Origin: Oasisia sp. SBJ-2009
Taxonomy: Eukaryota; Annelida; Polychaeta; Sabellida; Siboglinidae
Length of the DNA stretch: 64,000 bases
Assembly (NCBI GenBank): GCA_964017155.1
Contig: OZ024865.1
Coordinates: forward strand, 39,340,426-39,404,425
Direction: 5' to 3'
A program made the translations under genes and the position numbers. This document shows positions 1 through 10,949 of this stretch, in pieces. A model generated the notes under the pieces. The model was not told where the DNA came from. It was given only the letters and a program-made list of their open reading frames with translations, and searched no databases. The first letter of the stretch is position 1; each line of letters begins with the position of its first letter.

Positions 1-425
1 CAACAGTGGAACAATTCCCTTTAGCATTAGCTGTACTCCACACTATACTGGCACATTCTGTGAAGTGCCCGTTATGTGCAGCGATGTGAAAGTGCAGAAC
101 GGTGGCACTTGCACTGACATCAATGGAATAGGTCCCTTCAACGCTACCTGTAATGTACACTATACTGGCATATTCTGTGAGGTGCCCGTTTTGTGCAGGG
201 ATGTGAAAGTGCAGAATGGTGGCACTTGCACTGACAACAATGGAACAAGTCCATTTATCTGTAAATGTACTGCACACTTTACTGGCACATTTTGCGAGGT
301 CCCCGTTAAATGCAGCGAGGTGAAATGCATGAACAATGGAACCTGCCACGACAACAAGGGAAAAGGTCCATTTGAATGTCGCTGTGTGGAAGGTTATTCT
401 GGCACATACTGCGAAGTGGCCGATC
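1..425 (+). CDS. Gene A, exon with four tandem EGF-like repeats (partial, continues left of window)
   Basis: The + frame is open from base 2 and encodes one partial and three full EGF-like repeats of 39 residues (117 bp), each ending in a TGTFCEVPV-type block. EGF repeats are extracellular disulphide modules of cell-surface and matrix proteins. The fourth repeat has the full six-cysteine set (KC, KC, TC, EC, RC, YC). Earlier repeats have lost cysteines: the KC before NNGTC is KV in two of them, and another cysteine is S or N. The exon ends at a good donor, GATC/gtaagc, in phase 1, the usual phase for EGF exons. The next EGF exon (from 2450) starts in phase 1 and has the same repeat family, so the two belong to one gene. 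The start codon lies outside the window. The array of equal 117-bp units points to growth by unequal exchange inside the exon. Confidence 0.75.
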
Positions 426-559
426 GTAAGCTTTCCTCTTATCTTCCTTTTATGACACCTAACAGTCAGGTCATAACATACGTTGTTAAAAAGACTACAT
501 CAACAACCACACAAACGCACACTCAAACTCGCGTCCATATATGTATACACACACCGACG

Positions 560-2395
560 AGCCCCGATGACGTAACGACGAGAACTGTCGGGAAACGGCG
601 ATAATAAAAAACGAATAGAGTACGCAGTAATGTCCAAGACCATCAAAAAGAAAGCAAGCGAGGACATCAGGAAATACAACCATGAGATCATACGAGAAAG
701 CATTCATGGCATCAGGAGCCTGAATAAAGTCCGAAGAACGCAGATTGTAGGCTAAGATATACTGATCACACTCCTGGACAAGCAGGGTAGAGAAATCCGT
801 GATCAAGACGATCATATAACGAATAGCGGAATTCTACACCGACAGTGAACAGAATACTATAATACACACTGACCTAAAAGAGGTACCAGAGATAACATCA
901 TGGGAGATGGAAGCCGCACTACGATATATGAAGAATGGGACAGCAACAGACAACGACCATATAAACATCGAGACATTGAAAGCTGGAGTAGATACCATCT
1001 CGAAGACACTTGCTAAGCTGTACACTAAATGCTTATAACAAAGACGAATACCCACAGCGTGGAAGAACTCTAACATGATGATAGTCTTCAAGAACGCTCA
1101 AGAATTACAGACCGATATGTCTACTACCAAACATCTAAAAAAGTACTCACGAAACTACTAACAACAAGGCAACAGAAGACACTCGACGAAAGCCAGCCAC
1201 AAGAGCAAGCAGAATTCATAAGCGGATACTCAACGACAGACCAGATCCACGTCGTAAACCAACTGAAGGATTAGTGCAGAGAATATAATATCCCACTCTG
1301 CATCGCATTCGTCGACTACGAGAAAGCCTTCGACGCAGTCAATCTCAAGCCGTACTGACCTCGCTTCAAGACCAGGGGACTGAATGTGTGTACATCGAAC
1401 TCCTGAAAGAAATATACACGAACAGCTCGACATCAACAGTCCATCCACACAAAAAAGCAACAAGGTCAGCATCAGGAGAGGTGTACGACAGGGAGATACC
1501 AAGCTGTTCACGGCAGCTCTCGAAAGCATATTCCGATGACTAACTTGGGAAACAAGAGGCTTGAAGATAGGCGGCGAATATCTTGCTCTTCTTCTCTTTG
1601 CCGACGACATACTAATATGTACTAATACACCACATGAGCTACAAAAATGCTACAGGAATTAGCTGATGAAAGTCACAATCAGGGTCTGAAGATGAATAAG
1701 TCGAAGACAGAAGACAAAGGTGATGATGGAAACCGACTCACCAATATATGTCAACAACACTCAGATCGAGAACGTTGAAAGCTACATCTACCGGGGACAG
1801 AGATACAGCACCAGAGACAAAAACCAAGTCAAGGAGATTCAAAGAAGAATCACGGCCGGATGGACAGCATTCGCCAAGCACCGCAACATCTTCGAGAGTA
1901 ACATTGGAACATGCTTGAAAAGACAAATCTACAACTCATGCGTATTTCCAGCAATGACATACGGCTCGGAAACATGGCCACACACCATCCATGCAAAGCA
2001 CAAGCTAGCAGCCGCACAAACCAAAGATGGAAAGGAATTTTTTAAACATCACATACCGGAACAGAAAAACAAACATCTGGGTAACAGAAAAGACCAAGAT
2101 TAAAAGACCAAACCCAGACGTGATTGAACAAGTCCAAAAACGGAAGTGGACCTGGGCAGCGCACGTCAGCAGGATAAGAGATAACCGATGGGCACTGCGG
2201 CGTATCACCACCTGTAAGCCATACGAAAGGAAAAGACCTAGAGGAAGACCGGCGAGACGTTGGAGAAATGAACTAGACGGCTACTGGGAGGGTACCATCT
2301 GGCAGAAGATAGCGCAAGATAGGCAGATGTGGATGCAGCTGAGGCCTTCGCCCACCCATGGGACACTATGGCTGCACAATGATGGTGATGGTATA
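560..2395 (+). mobile_element. Decayed non-LTR retrotransposon (LINE family 1), inserted in the gene A intron
   Basis: Translation in shifting + frames gives a reverse transcriptase relic. A CIAFVDYEKAFDAVN block (RT motif A) lies near 1300-1340, GVRQGD follows near 1480, and LLFADDILICT (catalytic motif C) is near 1590-1620. The open stretches 1720-2103 and 2027-2400 carry the C-terminal region (YGSETW, then KRKWTWAAHVSRI, RPRGRPARRW and AQDRQMW). This end is typical of RTE-like LINEs often annotated as endonuclease-reverse transcriptase; the clade is my inference. No endonuclease domain is seen, so the copy is 5'-truncated. Stops and frameshifts show it is dead. It sits between two EGF exons, and its 3' end runs straight into an AT repeat. 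Confidence 0.8.
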
Positions 2396-2434
2396 TATAT
2401 ATATATATATTTATGTATATATATATATATATAT
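2393..2434. repeat. (TA)n microsatellite at the LINE 3' end
   Basis: A short TA-rich array with an interruption (TTTATG) begins exactly where the LINE family 1 3' end stops. It lies only about 15 bp upstream of the splice acceptor of the next EGF exon. Confidence 0.9.
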
Positions 2435-2449
2435 TCACATGTGTTACAG

Positions 2450-2805
2450 TACCCGTTAAATGCAGCGAAGTGAAATGCAAGAACAATGGCACCTGCTTTG
2501 ACAACAAGGGAAAAGTCCATTTGTCTGTCAGTGTACCGTAAGCTACACAGGCCCATTTTGCGAGGACCCCATTAAATGCAGCGAAGTGAAATGCAAGAAC
2601 AATGGCACCTGCTTTGACAACAAAGGAAAAAGTCCATTTGTCTGTCAGTGTACCGTACGCTACACAGGCCCATTTTGCGAGGACCCCGTTAAATGCAGCG
2701 AAGTGAAATGCAAGAACAATGGCACCTGCTTTGACAACGAGGGAAAAAGTCCATTTCTCTGTCACTGTGCGGAAGGTTTTTCTGGCACATACTGTGAAGG
2801 GCCAA
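2450..2805 (+). CDS. Gene A, second EGF-like exon, three repeats, with a 1-nt deletion
   Basis: The exon begins after a TGTTACAG acceptor in phase 1 and ends at CCAA/gtaagc, also phase 1. It encodes three near-identical EGF repeats (KC, KC, NNGTC, VC, QC, FC: six cysteines each). The exon is 356 nt, one short of the multiple of three needed for a phase 1-1 exon. Alignment of the three units shows why: the first has GGAAAAGTCC where the others have GGAAAAAGTCC. That missing A shifts the first repeat out of frame, so the exon as written is broken or the base is a sequencing error. The donor context (gtaagctttcct) matches that of the exon ending at 425, so the two exons are duplicates of one another. 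Confidence 0.75.
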
Positions 2806-2882
2806 GTAAGCTTTCCTGTTTGTTGACTGGCTATATATGACACCGCTAGCAGCCCAGCCCTGACTGAGACATAACTCCACAT

Positions 2883-3790
<908 letters not shown>

Positions 3791-3799
3791 CGCACGCAT

Positions 3800-4540
3800 G
3801 TACTCAGAAAGTTTTTGGTTTGTAATGAGATATTGTGCGGGGGGGAATATAATTCTTCTAACACCAAGTATTCTACATACGTATGTACCGTTACCTTGAG
3901 AAGATGTGTATAACCTTGGAAAAAAACATGAATCAAAAACTTAAATCACGATTTTATTTGCCTCTCCTACGTCTGAAACCACCGTTTCTGCTCCTACGTC
4001 TGCAGTTATGCTGAACGAGACAATCGCCTATCGAAAACCGGCAACACAGACTGCTGGCGATAAGTCTCTCTATCCACTCCTTGCCTTAGGGCTCATCCCG
4101 CTGTGTTGTATTCCGGCGATCATCTGGAAGTAAGGACCGACACTCTTCGCAAGTCACGTAAAGCGACCGTGTTTTTAAAATATCACTTTATTAGTACTAT
4201 TATTATTGTTTTGATATAGCTTTTAATGTTTCTTTAATGAACAAAATACTGTGCAAGTGCTATGTGCGCCACTATGCGGCGGATGCCGGAGCTCTATACA
4301 ATTTCGTTATTATTATTTTACATTTTAGTAATGACATTTATGACTACGACATACTTGTTAAAGGTTTACTGCTGGATATGTGTTTATATTTACTTTATTG
4401 AAGCTCGAGACACTGTTCGCTTTGCAACAATTCCCCCCGTAACACGTTCAAATGGGAAACAACGCCTCCAGGTTCAAAACCAAATTTGTATCAGCAATGA
4501 TGCCGAGACGAGCAGACTTAACCCCACTGCCCTTAGATGT
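3800..4540. other. Unassigned stretch
   Basis: No gene, RNA or recognisable element is seen. A frame starting near 4262 has a hydrophobic run, but it lacks codon structure, splice support or similarity that I recognise. Confidence 0.4.
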
Positions 4541-4549
4541 CTTAAGCGG

Positions 4550-4688
4550 CCCGCACACCGAGAAGACTCGCTCACGACTCGCTAAAGACGCGCTCGAGAC
4601 GCGTTTTCGATGCGTCTTCACCGCGTCTTGAGGTCGAGTCGTGAGCGAGCCGTGAGCGAATCGTGAGCGAGTCTTCGCGGTGTGCGGG
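4550..4688. mobile_element. 139-bp MITE with ~33-bp terminal inverted repeats
   Basis: The left end CCCGCACACCGAGAAGACTC and its continuation CTCACGACTCGC are matched in reverse complement by the right end, ending GTCTTCGCGGTGTGCGGG, with only two or three mismatches over about 33 bp. The interior is also rich in repeated CGTGAGCGA and CGCGTCT blocks, so the whole unit can fold into a long hairpin. Flanking CTTAAG and ACTTAAC may be relics of a target duplication, but they do not match cleanly. There is no coding capacity. The superfamily is unknown. Confidence 0.65.
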
Positions 4689-4864
4689 ATACTTAACTTT
4701 CCGACGGTCTGTACGGCAGACTGTTACTTCTCTGCCAATTCTCGGCAGAGGAACAGGCCTTTCGAGCAAATAATTTATAAAGGCTTTGTATATTTAGGTG
4801 TATACTCAACTTTCATGTTACAACACAGTCAATACATCTGCAGATGATGCCATTTTTAGTGTTG

Positions 4865-6833
4865 ATGCAATGTAATGCTCAAGTATACAAAGATGCTCAA
4901 GCATACATGTAATGCTCAAGCATACAAAGATGCCTGCAGACTGCTACAAAAACACACGCGTGCACTGAAGTCAGACTGGTGGGAAAGGAAGGCAGTGGAG
5001 CTGCAGAGAGCTGCTGACAGTAACAACATGAAGGGCTTCTACAATGGACAGAAGGAAGTGTGGGGACCCAAAAAGTATGTTCAACTGAAATCAACAGATG
5101 GAATGGAGACCTTCTCTGACAGCAAGAGAGTTGTGGCAAGATGGAGTGAACACTTCCAGAAGCTACTCAACGTCCCTGGCGACAAAGATCATGAAGCTCT
5201 GGACAACATCCCGCAGCGCATTATCAAGACAAGTCTCGATGATATTCCAACTATGGAAGAGATGGATAGAGCAATCGCCGGCCTGAAAGATGGCAAAGCA
5301 CCTGGAAGAGATGGAATTCCTGCAGAAGTATGGAAGCACGGAGGAGACAATCTGTTCAGCAGACTGCACCAAATAATCACCAATGCCTGGGAGGTGGGTT
5401 CTGTACCACAAGCATGGAAGGATGTCAGCATTGTGACCATCTACAAGAAAGGTGATCGAACAGACTGTGGGAACTATGGAGGAATCTCAATTCTTTCCAT
5501 AGCAGGCAAGATTTTTGCCAGGATCCTCCTCAACAGATTATCTACCCACATAACACCAGAGGTAGTTCCGGAGACACAATATGGCTTCAGAGGTAACCGG
5601 AGCACCGTGGATATGATATTTTGTCTACGACAACTACAAGAAAAGTGCATTGAGCAGGACCGGCCACTGTACATGGTATTTGTCGACTTCAGTAAGGCGT
5701 TCGATACAGTTGGGAGGAATGCGCTATGGCAGCTACTGAGGAAGTATGGCTGCCCAGAGAAGTTCACAACAATGATCGAGGCACTACATACTGGAATGAT
5801 GGTGAATGTTAGTGTTAGAGGGGAAGTCTCGGAACCATTCGGTGTCACAAATGGGGTCAAGCAAGGTTGTGTACTGGTCCCCACGCTCTTCTCCATCTTC
5901 CTATCAGCAATGATCGACGAGACTTTCCGAGACATGGGGGATGGCATCTACTTACAGTCCAGACACGGCGCTGCCCTATTTAACGTCGCACACTTCAAAG
6001 CAAAGACCAAGACTACTCGGATACTGATGAGAGAGCTGCTATTCGCAGATGACAGTGCACTGGTTGCACACTCTGCTGAAGAGATGCAGAAAATAGTGGA
6101 TGCTTTCTCCGATGCGTCAAAGAAGTTCGGCCTGAAGATTAACATCAAGAAGACCGAGGTGCTGTACCAACCCAACTCTACAAGAACCAGAGAGGAGGAT
6201 ATCATGGCAGATGGAAACAAGCTGAACTCTGTTCTGGTATTCACCTACCTCGGAAGCACTATATCAAGTGACGGATGCATTAACGATGACATACAGAGGA
6301 GGATGGCCAAGGCTAGTGCATCCTTCGGCCGACTACGCCAGGGACTCTGGAACAACCACCATGTGTCCATGCGGGTTAAAGGCAAGATATACCGTCCAAT
6401 CGTGCTGTCCACCCTCCTATGCGGTGCTGAGGCCTGGACAGTGTACAGACGACAGGTGAAAAAGCTGCATGCCTTCATGATGTGACATCTGCGTTCGATC
6501 ATGAAGATAACCTGGATGGACAAAGTGACAAACAAGGAAATACTTGAACGGACAGGGCTGCCATCTATGGAAGATCTCCTGATCAGAAAGAATCTCCGGT
6601 GGACTGGACACCTCATGAGGATGTCACCAGACAGGCTACCGAAGCAGGTTCTCTACTCTCAACTGTCTTCTGGTCACAGCAAGAGAGGGCGCCCTCGTCT
6701 CCGAGTCAAGGATACCATCAAGAGAAACCTGAAGATGAGAGACATAAAGATCGACTCATGGACATCACTCTCACAGCAGAGAGACACACAGCCAAGTGAT
6801 GGAAGCAGTCTTTGTCGCTTCGCGACCGACAGC

Positions 6834-6868
<35 letters not shown>

Positions 6869-6870
6869 AA
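4865..6870 (+). mobile_element. 5'-truncated LINE (family 2) with a nearly intact reverse transcriptase and (ATG)n tail
   Basis: A + strand LINE without its endonuclease. The reverse transcriptase frame runs 4875-6485, then a TGA at 6483-6485 interrupts a sequence that continues in another frame to about 6835 (CRSI-like, RKNLRWTGHLMRMSPDRLP, RGRPRLRVKD). The element ends in (ATG)n at about 6834-6868, a simple-repeat tail typical of several LINE clades. Decay is much lower than in the copy at 560-2395, so this insertion is probably younger. The 5' junction at about 4860-4920 has short direct repeats of an ATGCTCAAG(C/T)ATAC block. Confidence 0.85.
4875..6485 (+). CDS. LINE reverse transcriptase (5'-truncated, premature stop)
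   Basis: A 536-residue frame encodes the polymerase region of a non-LTR retrotransposon, the enzyme that copies element RNA at a nicked genomic target. Motifs in order: DGKAPGRDGIPAEVWK (motif 0 region), NYGGISILSIAGKI, ETQYGFRGNRSTVDMI, YMVFVDFSKAFDTVGR (motif A), GVKQGCVLVPTLFS (motif B; most relatives have AP where this has VP), LLFADDSALVAHS (motif C with the catalytic DD) and KTEVLY / FTYLGSTIS in the thumb. The frame is open at its left edge because of truncation. It stops at TGA 6483-6485, and homologous sequence resumes immediately, so that stop is a mutation. Confidence 0.85.
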   Translation: MLKYTKMLKHTCNAQAYKDACRLLQKHTRALKSDWWERKAVELQRAADSNNMKGFYNGQKEVWGPKKYVQLKSTDGMETFSDSKRVVARWSEHFQKLLNVPGDKDHEALDNIPQRIIKTSLDDIPTMEEMDRAIAGLKDGKAPGRDGIPAEVWKHGGDNLFSRLHQIITNAWEVGSVPQAWKDVSIVTIYKKGDRTDCGNYGGISILSIAGKIFARILLNRLSTHITPEVVPETQYGFRGNRSTVDMIFCLRQLQEKCIEQDRPLYMVFVDFSKAFDTVGRNALWQLLRKYGCPEKFTTMIEALHTGMMVNVSVRGEVSEPFGVTNGVKQGCVLVPTLFSIFLSAMIDETFRDMGDGIYLQSRHGAALFNVAHFKAKTKTTRILMRELLFADDSALVAHSAEEMQKIVDAFSDASKKFGLKINIKKTEVLYQPNSTRTREEDIMADGNKLNSVLVFTYLGSTISSDGCINDDIQRRMAKASASFGRLRQGLWNNHHVSMRVKGKIYRPIVLSTLLCGAEAWTVYRRQVKKLHAFMM

Positions 6871-7044
6871 TGTCAATTAATAAAACATATTTCGACCTGG
6901 TGGCGACATTTAGAATGATCTTCAGAGGCAAACTTGAAGGTGGTATCTACCCATATCATTTCACATGTATAAGTGATTAATCTTGCATAAGCGTAGCCAT
7001 GCGTTTTTGAATATTATCCTCTGAACATTTGACGGATGTCCCAT

Positions 7045-7072
7045 TACATATATATATATATATACATATATA

Positions 7073-7140
<68 letters not shown>

Positions 7141-7158
7141 TATATATATATATAATAT

Positions 7159-7233
<75 letters not shown>
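7045..7233. repeat. (AT)n microsatellite
   Basis: About 190 bp of nearly pure TA repeat with a few GCATAT and AATAT interruptions. The IYIYIY frames across it are artefacts. Confidence 0.95.
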
Positions 7234-7236
<3 letters not shown>

Positions 7237-7239
7237 TTG

Positions 7240-9955
7240 TACACTATAAGTGTAAACATTTGAATAATCGTATTATGGCACATTGCAAGCGGCAAGTGAA
7301 GGCAAGAAGGCATTTGGTGTGTGACCACTTCCACAGCTTGGTGATTTTTCCGTATCTGGATCCGGAAAGTCCTGGGCAGAGACAATGTAGGAAGGGTTTA
7401 CTTTCCAGTTCTGGGGTGTTGGAACGTGTACTGTCTAACAGCAGAGATAGCTAGGCTAACAGATATTGTGAAGTGGGTGTAGATGAGAATGACCAAAGCG
7501 ACAAATGGAATACATAGCGGTGACAGGGAGAGAGGTCGGAAGGAGCATGTAATGACGAGAAGGACGAGGAAACGAGATTGAGAGGAGGGAGGGTGATTAC
7601 AAGGACAACTAACGGAGAATAAACAACAGAAAATATGACATGCAGGAATGTGACAGGGGAGACAGTGACAGTAGAGAAGGAGGGGAGACATCAAAGTAGA
7701 GAAGCACATGCGACAGGAAGAAAGAAGAAGGGAAGAAAGGAAGTGAGAGCAGATGTGACTAAACGGAAGTCAATACCAAGGATGATGTCAGGAAGAAAAG
7801 AGGCAGGAAAGAAAAGCACAACAGATAAAGCGGCAGGGGGAATTCAACGACCAGGTAGGTGCAAAGCGGAAGAGATACTCTGAGGCAGTGATTGAGGGGG
7901 CATTGAGAACAGAAAGGGTGTTTATGGGCGACTCCATTTTGCGAAAGACAGACAAGCCATTAAGCAAGGGAGAATACGTTGTTGTTTGTCTTCCGGAGGC
8001 TAGAATAGAGCATGTGACTGAACGGGTAGAGAACGTATTGGGGCATGGCCAGTGAGGATCTATATTAGTACATGTAGGGACGAGCAATGCAGGCAGGGAG
8101 GAAACAGTACAGAGATACAGAAAGTTGGTAGGGAAACTGAAGAAGACTAAAGTTGAACAGATTATTCTCTCAGCAACCTTGTCAGTAATGGGAGGAAGGG
8201 GAGCAACATATAGAAATTGCAAGAGGATGGCAATCAACGCTCTAGTAGAGCAGATGTGTGAAGAAGAAGGAGTTAGATTCATAGATGTGTGAGGATACTT
8301 TTTTGGGGAAATAAGACATGATGGAAATAAGTACATGAGAGATGACCTCCATCTTCGCGGAAAGGGTGTAGCAGCGTTCTCTGAGAACCTGCTTCGATCC
8401 ATGGACAGTGGAACAGATTGCAACTATTTAAAGTAGATTTGCAGGGGGGATTATCAGAGAAGCCAAATACTGGAGGCGTAAATAAAGACAGCACAAATAA
8501 AGAACAGTTTGGAAAACTCTACTGAATTTGGTTATAAATGTGTTTGTTTAAATGCAAGGAGCATAGTAAACAAAGGAAATCAACTAAATGTTATGGTAGA
8601 AGATATTAACCCTCACATAATAGGTATAACTGAATCTTGGGCCACCACCGATATATAAGATGCCGAATTAGGAATGCTTAGGAAACACCGTATAGGAAGA
8701 AGGGGAGGTGGAGTTATTTTATATAGTAATTAATCCATCCAGACGTATGAAATACAATTTAAAAAGAAGCAGAATGTGAAGAAGATGTCTGGGGTAACAT
8801 AGTTACACGAAACTCAACATTCACCGAAATCCAAACATAAGCACAAGCGAGAATGAGAAAGTACAAAACGCTATAAAGGAAGTGAGTTAACGGGACTGTA
8901 TTAGTATGGGGGTTTTTCAGCTACGGACCTTGTTCACGTACTGGTGTCACGTGTGTTGCCTCAGATTTCGGCGGGATAATTTGGTTGTAGGTGGCAGAAA
9001 TCTGCGGCAGCACATGTGACACCAGGTCCGTAGCTGACGGACCGAAACGTCGCACTCGCTTCGACAAAAAGCTCCAAAGTAAGTAAATCATACTACAATA
9101 AACCATTCTTGGAGCCATGAACAATATATTTACCATCGTGTTAGACATCGTTTTGAGCTCACAAAAGGAATTTGTTGATAATGGCAAGATATGTAGTGTT
9201 CACAACAAGATATATTTTATCATCACAGTAAAAGGAGAACGGAATCGAAAAATAAGGTCCAGGAAAACATTTCACAAAGGAAGATATAAGGACACGAGGA
9301 AATATTTAGCAAAGATAGACTGGAATAACACACTGAAGAATAAGACAGCAACAGAATGTTGGAAAATCTTAAAGAGTGAAATTGGCTGCATCGTCTTTAA
9401 ATGTGTCCCCTTGAAAAAAAAAAGAGAAGCCATTAGATAAATCAAGCACAAGCAAATGATGTGGAAGACATATAGACACACTGGAAGTGAAGGACACTAT
9501 ACCATTTATTAAGTAGCACCTAACCAACTGAAATTAGAAATTCAAATAGAAGCTATGAACACAAATTAACTTTTAATATAAAACATGATGGTAAGAGTTT
9601 TGTGCGTATGTTCGAAGTAAACAGAACGTTCAGGATTAGATCGGTCCTCTTGAAGGTAGTGATGGAAACATAATAACAGAGGGCTTCTTAATGGCAGAAA
9701 ACCTAAATGAGTACTTTATTTCCGTGTATACCAGGGACTATACTAGTGCATTACCAGTACCAGAGAATAAGTTCGAAGGGAGAGAGTCTGATTATTTAGG
9801 ACAACTAACTGTAACTCCAAAAATGGTAGTTCAGAAAGTAAGGGATATGAAGGATAATAAATCACCTGGAGCGGATGGGATTCCTCCCAAATTACTATTG
9901 GAAATTGTAGAACAAATTAGCTTACCGCTTGCCACAGTGTTTAGTTTCGAGAAAA
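7240..9955 (+). mobile_element. Decayed CR1-like LINE with an SGNH-esterase ORF1 domain
   Basis: Reading + frames through stops gives a CR1 layout. ORF1 has an SGNH hydrolase (esterase) relic at about 7915-8405: MGDSILRKTD (block with the catalytic Ser), LVHVGTSNAG (block III-like) and DDLHLRGKG (block with the catalytic Asp-His). The APE endonuclease start follows at 8520-8890 (CVCLNARSIVNKGNQ, GITESWA, RRGGGVILYS, VQNAIKEVS). The linker is at 9150-9480 and the start of the reverse transcriptase at 9691-9955 (NEYFISVYTRD, DNKSPGADGIPPKLLLEIVEQ). Esterase domains in CR1 ORF1 are established knowledge. The copy ends abruptly before the RT catalytic motifs, and a foldback insertion replaces part of the endonuclease. 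Confidence 0.75.
8905..9115. mobile_element. Foldback/MITE-like hairpin inserted in the CR1 endonuclease
   Basis: Arms 8918-8929 and 8942-8969 pair with 8996-9036 (CAGCTACGGACC ... GTCCGTAGCTG outside; TGGTGTCACGTGTGTTGCC ... inside). This gives a ~40-bp stem with a 12-nt bulge and a ~26-nt loop. It interrupts the CR1 endonuclease after the residues that precede its GDFN motif; CR1 sequence resumes at about 9117. A tail with GGACCGAAACGTCG follows the hairpin. It is non-coding and its class is unknown. Confidence 0.55.
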
Positions 9956-10385
9956 TGACAGTTTTGTGTTGCATTATGTCATGCATCAGTGTATAAATTC
10001 AAATGTTAACATCTTATATCTCCGCCAATGTTTCAGTAAATTATAATTATCTGTATCTACATTTGCACCCCATGTGTTTTCTGAACCCCTTAAAAGTGCC
10101 CTTTCAATTTAAAATCGAAGGTGGCATACACCCTATTGGTTTTTCTCATCCTATGAGTGACCGATCCATAATATACACGAAGAAGGTTCACAATAACGTC
10201 GGACACCATTTACGTGTAACGTAAGATATTATTTACAAGGAACATCACGGGTCATTTTAGGTAATTATAGGAATATACATCGTCTCCCTCTTTCCTTTTC
10301 CTTCCCATCCCCGTTCTTTCCGTCCATCCATCTTTCAGTCTATCTAACCGTCCATTCGTCATTCTCCTAAAATATTCTGTTACAG
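9956..10385. other. Non-coding stretch upstream of the first gene A terminal exon
   Basis: No gene or RNA is seen. The right half (10250-10385) is pyrimidine-rich and resembles the sequence just before the second terminal exon (10465-10827). It shares ATTTTAGGTRATTATARGA, a CCTTCC-rich tract, TCCGTCCAT and a TATTCTGTTACAG / TATTGTATTACAG acceptor, so both exon and upstream intron were duplicated in tandem. Confidence 0.5.
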
Positions 10386-10473
10386 ATTGAGGCGGCGTTT
10401 GGAAGATGAGTTAGAAGGCAGTGACTCATCGTCATCGTCATCATCATCGTCATCGTCATCGGGATCATTTTAG
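10386..10473 (+). CDS. Gene A candidate terminal exon 1: acidic/serine-rich cytoplasmic tail
   Basis: After the acceptor TATTCTGTTACAG the exon starts in phase 2 (one base completes the preceding codon). It reads LRRRLEDELEGSD, then twelve serines, then GSF and TAG. The phase is the same as at the last exon of gene B, where the preceding exon encodes a transmembrane helix ending in phase 2. A run of arginines straight after the junction fits a stop-transfer sequence. ELEGSD followed by serines fits a cytoplasmic, possibly phosphorylated tail (inference). The transmembrane exon expected upstream was not found between 2806 and 10385, so the link to gene A rests on position, strand and phase. 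Confidence 0.5.
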
Positions 10474-10714
10474 GTGATTATAAGACTGTACATAGACTCC
10501 TTCCTCCCCTTTCTCTTCCCACGCGCTTCCCCTTCCTATTCCTCTTCCCTTCATCCCCGCCTCTTTTTTCTCCTTCCCTCCTTCCTACGCTCCCTTCCTT
10601 CCTCTCTCCCCCTATTTTCTCCCTTCCTACCTTCCTCTTTTACTTTTCTCTCTATCCCCCTCCCGTCTCTCTCCGTCCCTCTCCCTCCCTGCACTCTACA
10701 TCTGTCTCTCTATC

Positions 10715-10780
10715 CATCCATCCATCCATCCATCCATCCATCCATCCAACCATCCATCCATCCATCCATCCATCCATCAG
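10715..10780. repeat. (ATCC)n microsatellite
   Basis: About 15 copies of ATCC with one CAACC interruption, within the intron between the two duplicated terminal exons. Confidence 0.95.
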
Positions 10781-10827
10781 GCTGTCCTTCCGTCCATTCG
10801 TGCACATCGTTATATATTGTATTACAG

Positions 10828-10882
10828 ATTGCGGAAGAAGAAGAAGGAAGCGGCGGACGCGGTAGCGGAATTAGCCTTGTAA
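10828..10882 (+). CDS. Gene A candidate terminal exon 2: basic/helical cytoplasmic tail
   Basis: After the acceptor TATTGTATTACAG the exon starts in phase 2 and reads [17 protein letters not shown], then TAA. The first codons (TTG CGG) match exon 1 (TTG AGG CGG), but the rest differs, so the two exons would give alternative tails on the same receptor. The KKKKEA pattern resembles the juxtamembrane tail of gene C. Downstream, the ~24-bp minisatellite begins within 70 bp and a candidate AATAAA lies at 12855. Confidence 0.55.
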
Positions 10883-10949
10883 TCGTCATCAGGAACCGAA
10901 ACATCGTGAACTGTCATCAACAGGCACGCACTACGAGCACAGCACGTAC

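Noticed and set aside
4262..4585. Hydrophobic open frame as the missing transmembrane exon of gene A
   Set aside because: No splice acceptor in the right phase, and the amino-acid composition reflects AT-rich sequence.
7029..7454. IYIYIY frames here and at 31.6, 41.6, 45.7, 46.5, 50.0 and 50.3 kb
   Set aside because: They are (AT)n microsatellites.
9030..9060. Hammerhead ribozyme suggested by CTGACGGACCGAAACGTC
   Set aside because: The conserved CUGANGA core and a stem II are missing; only the GAAAC part matches.
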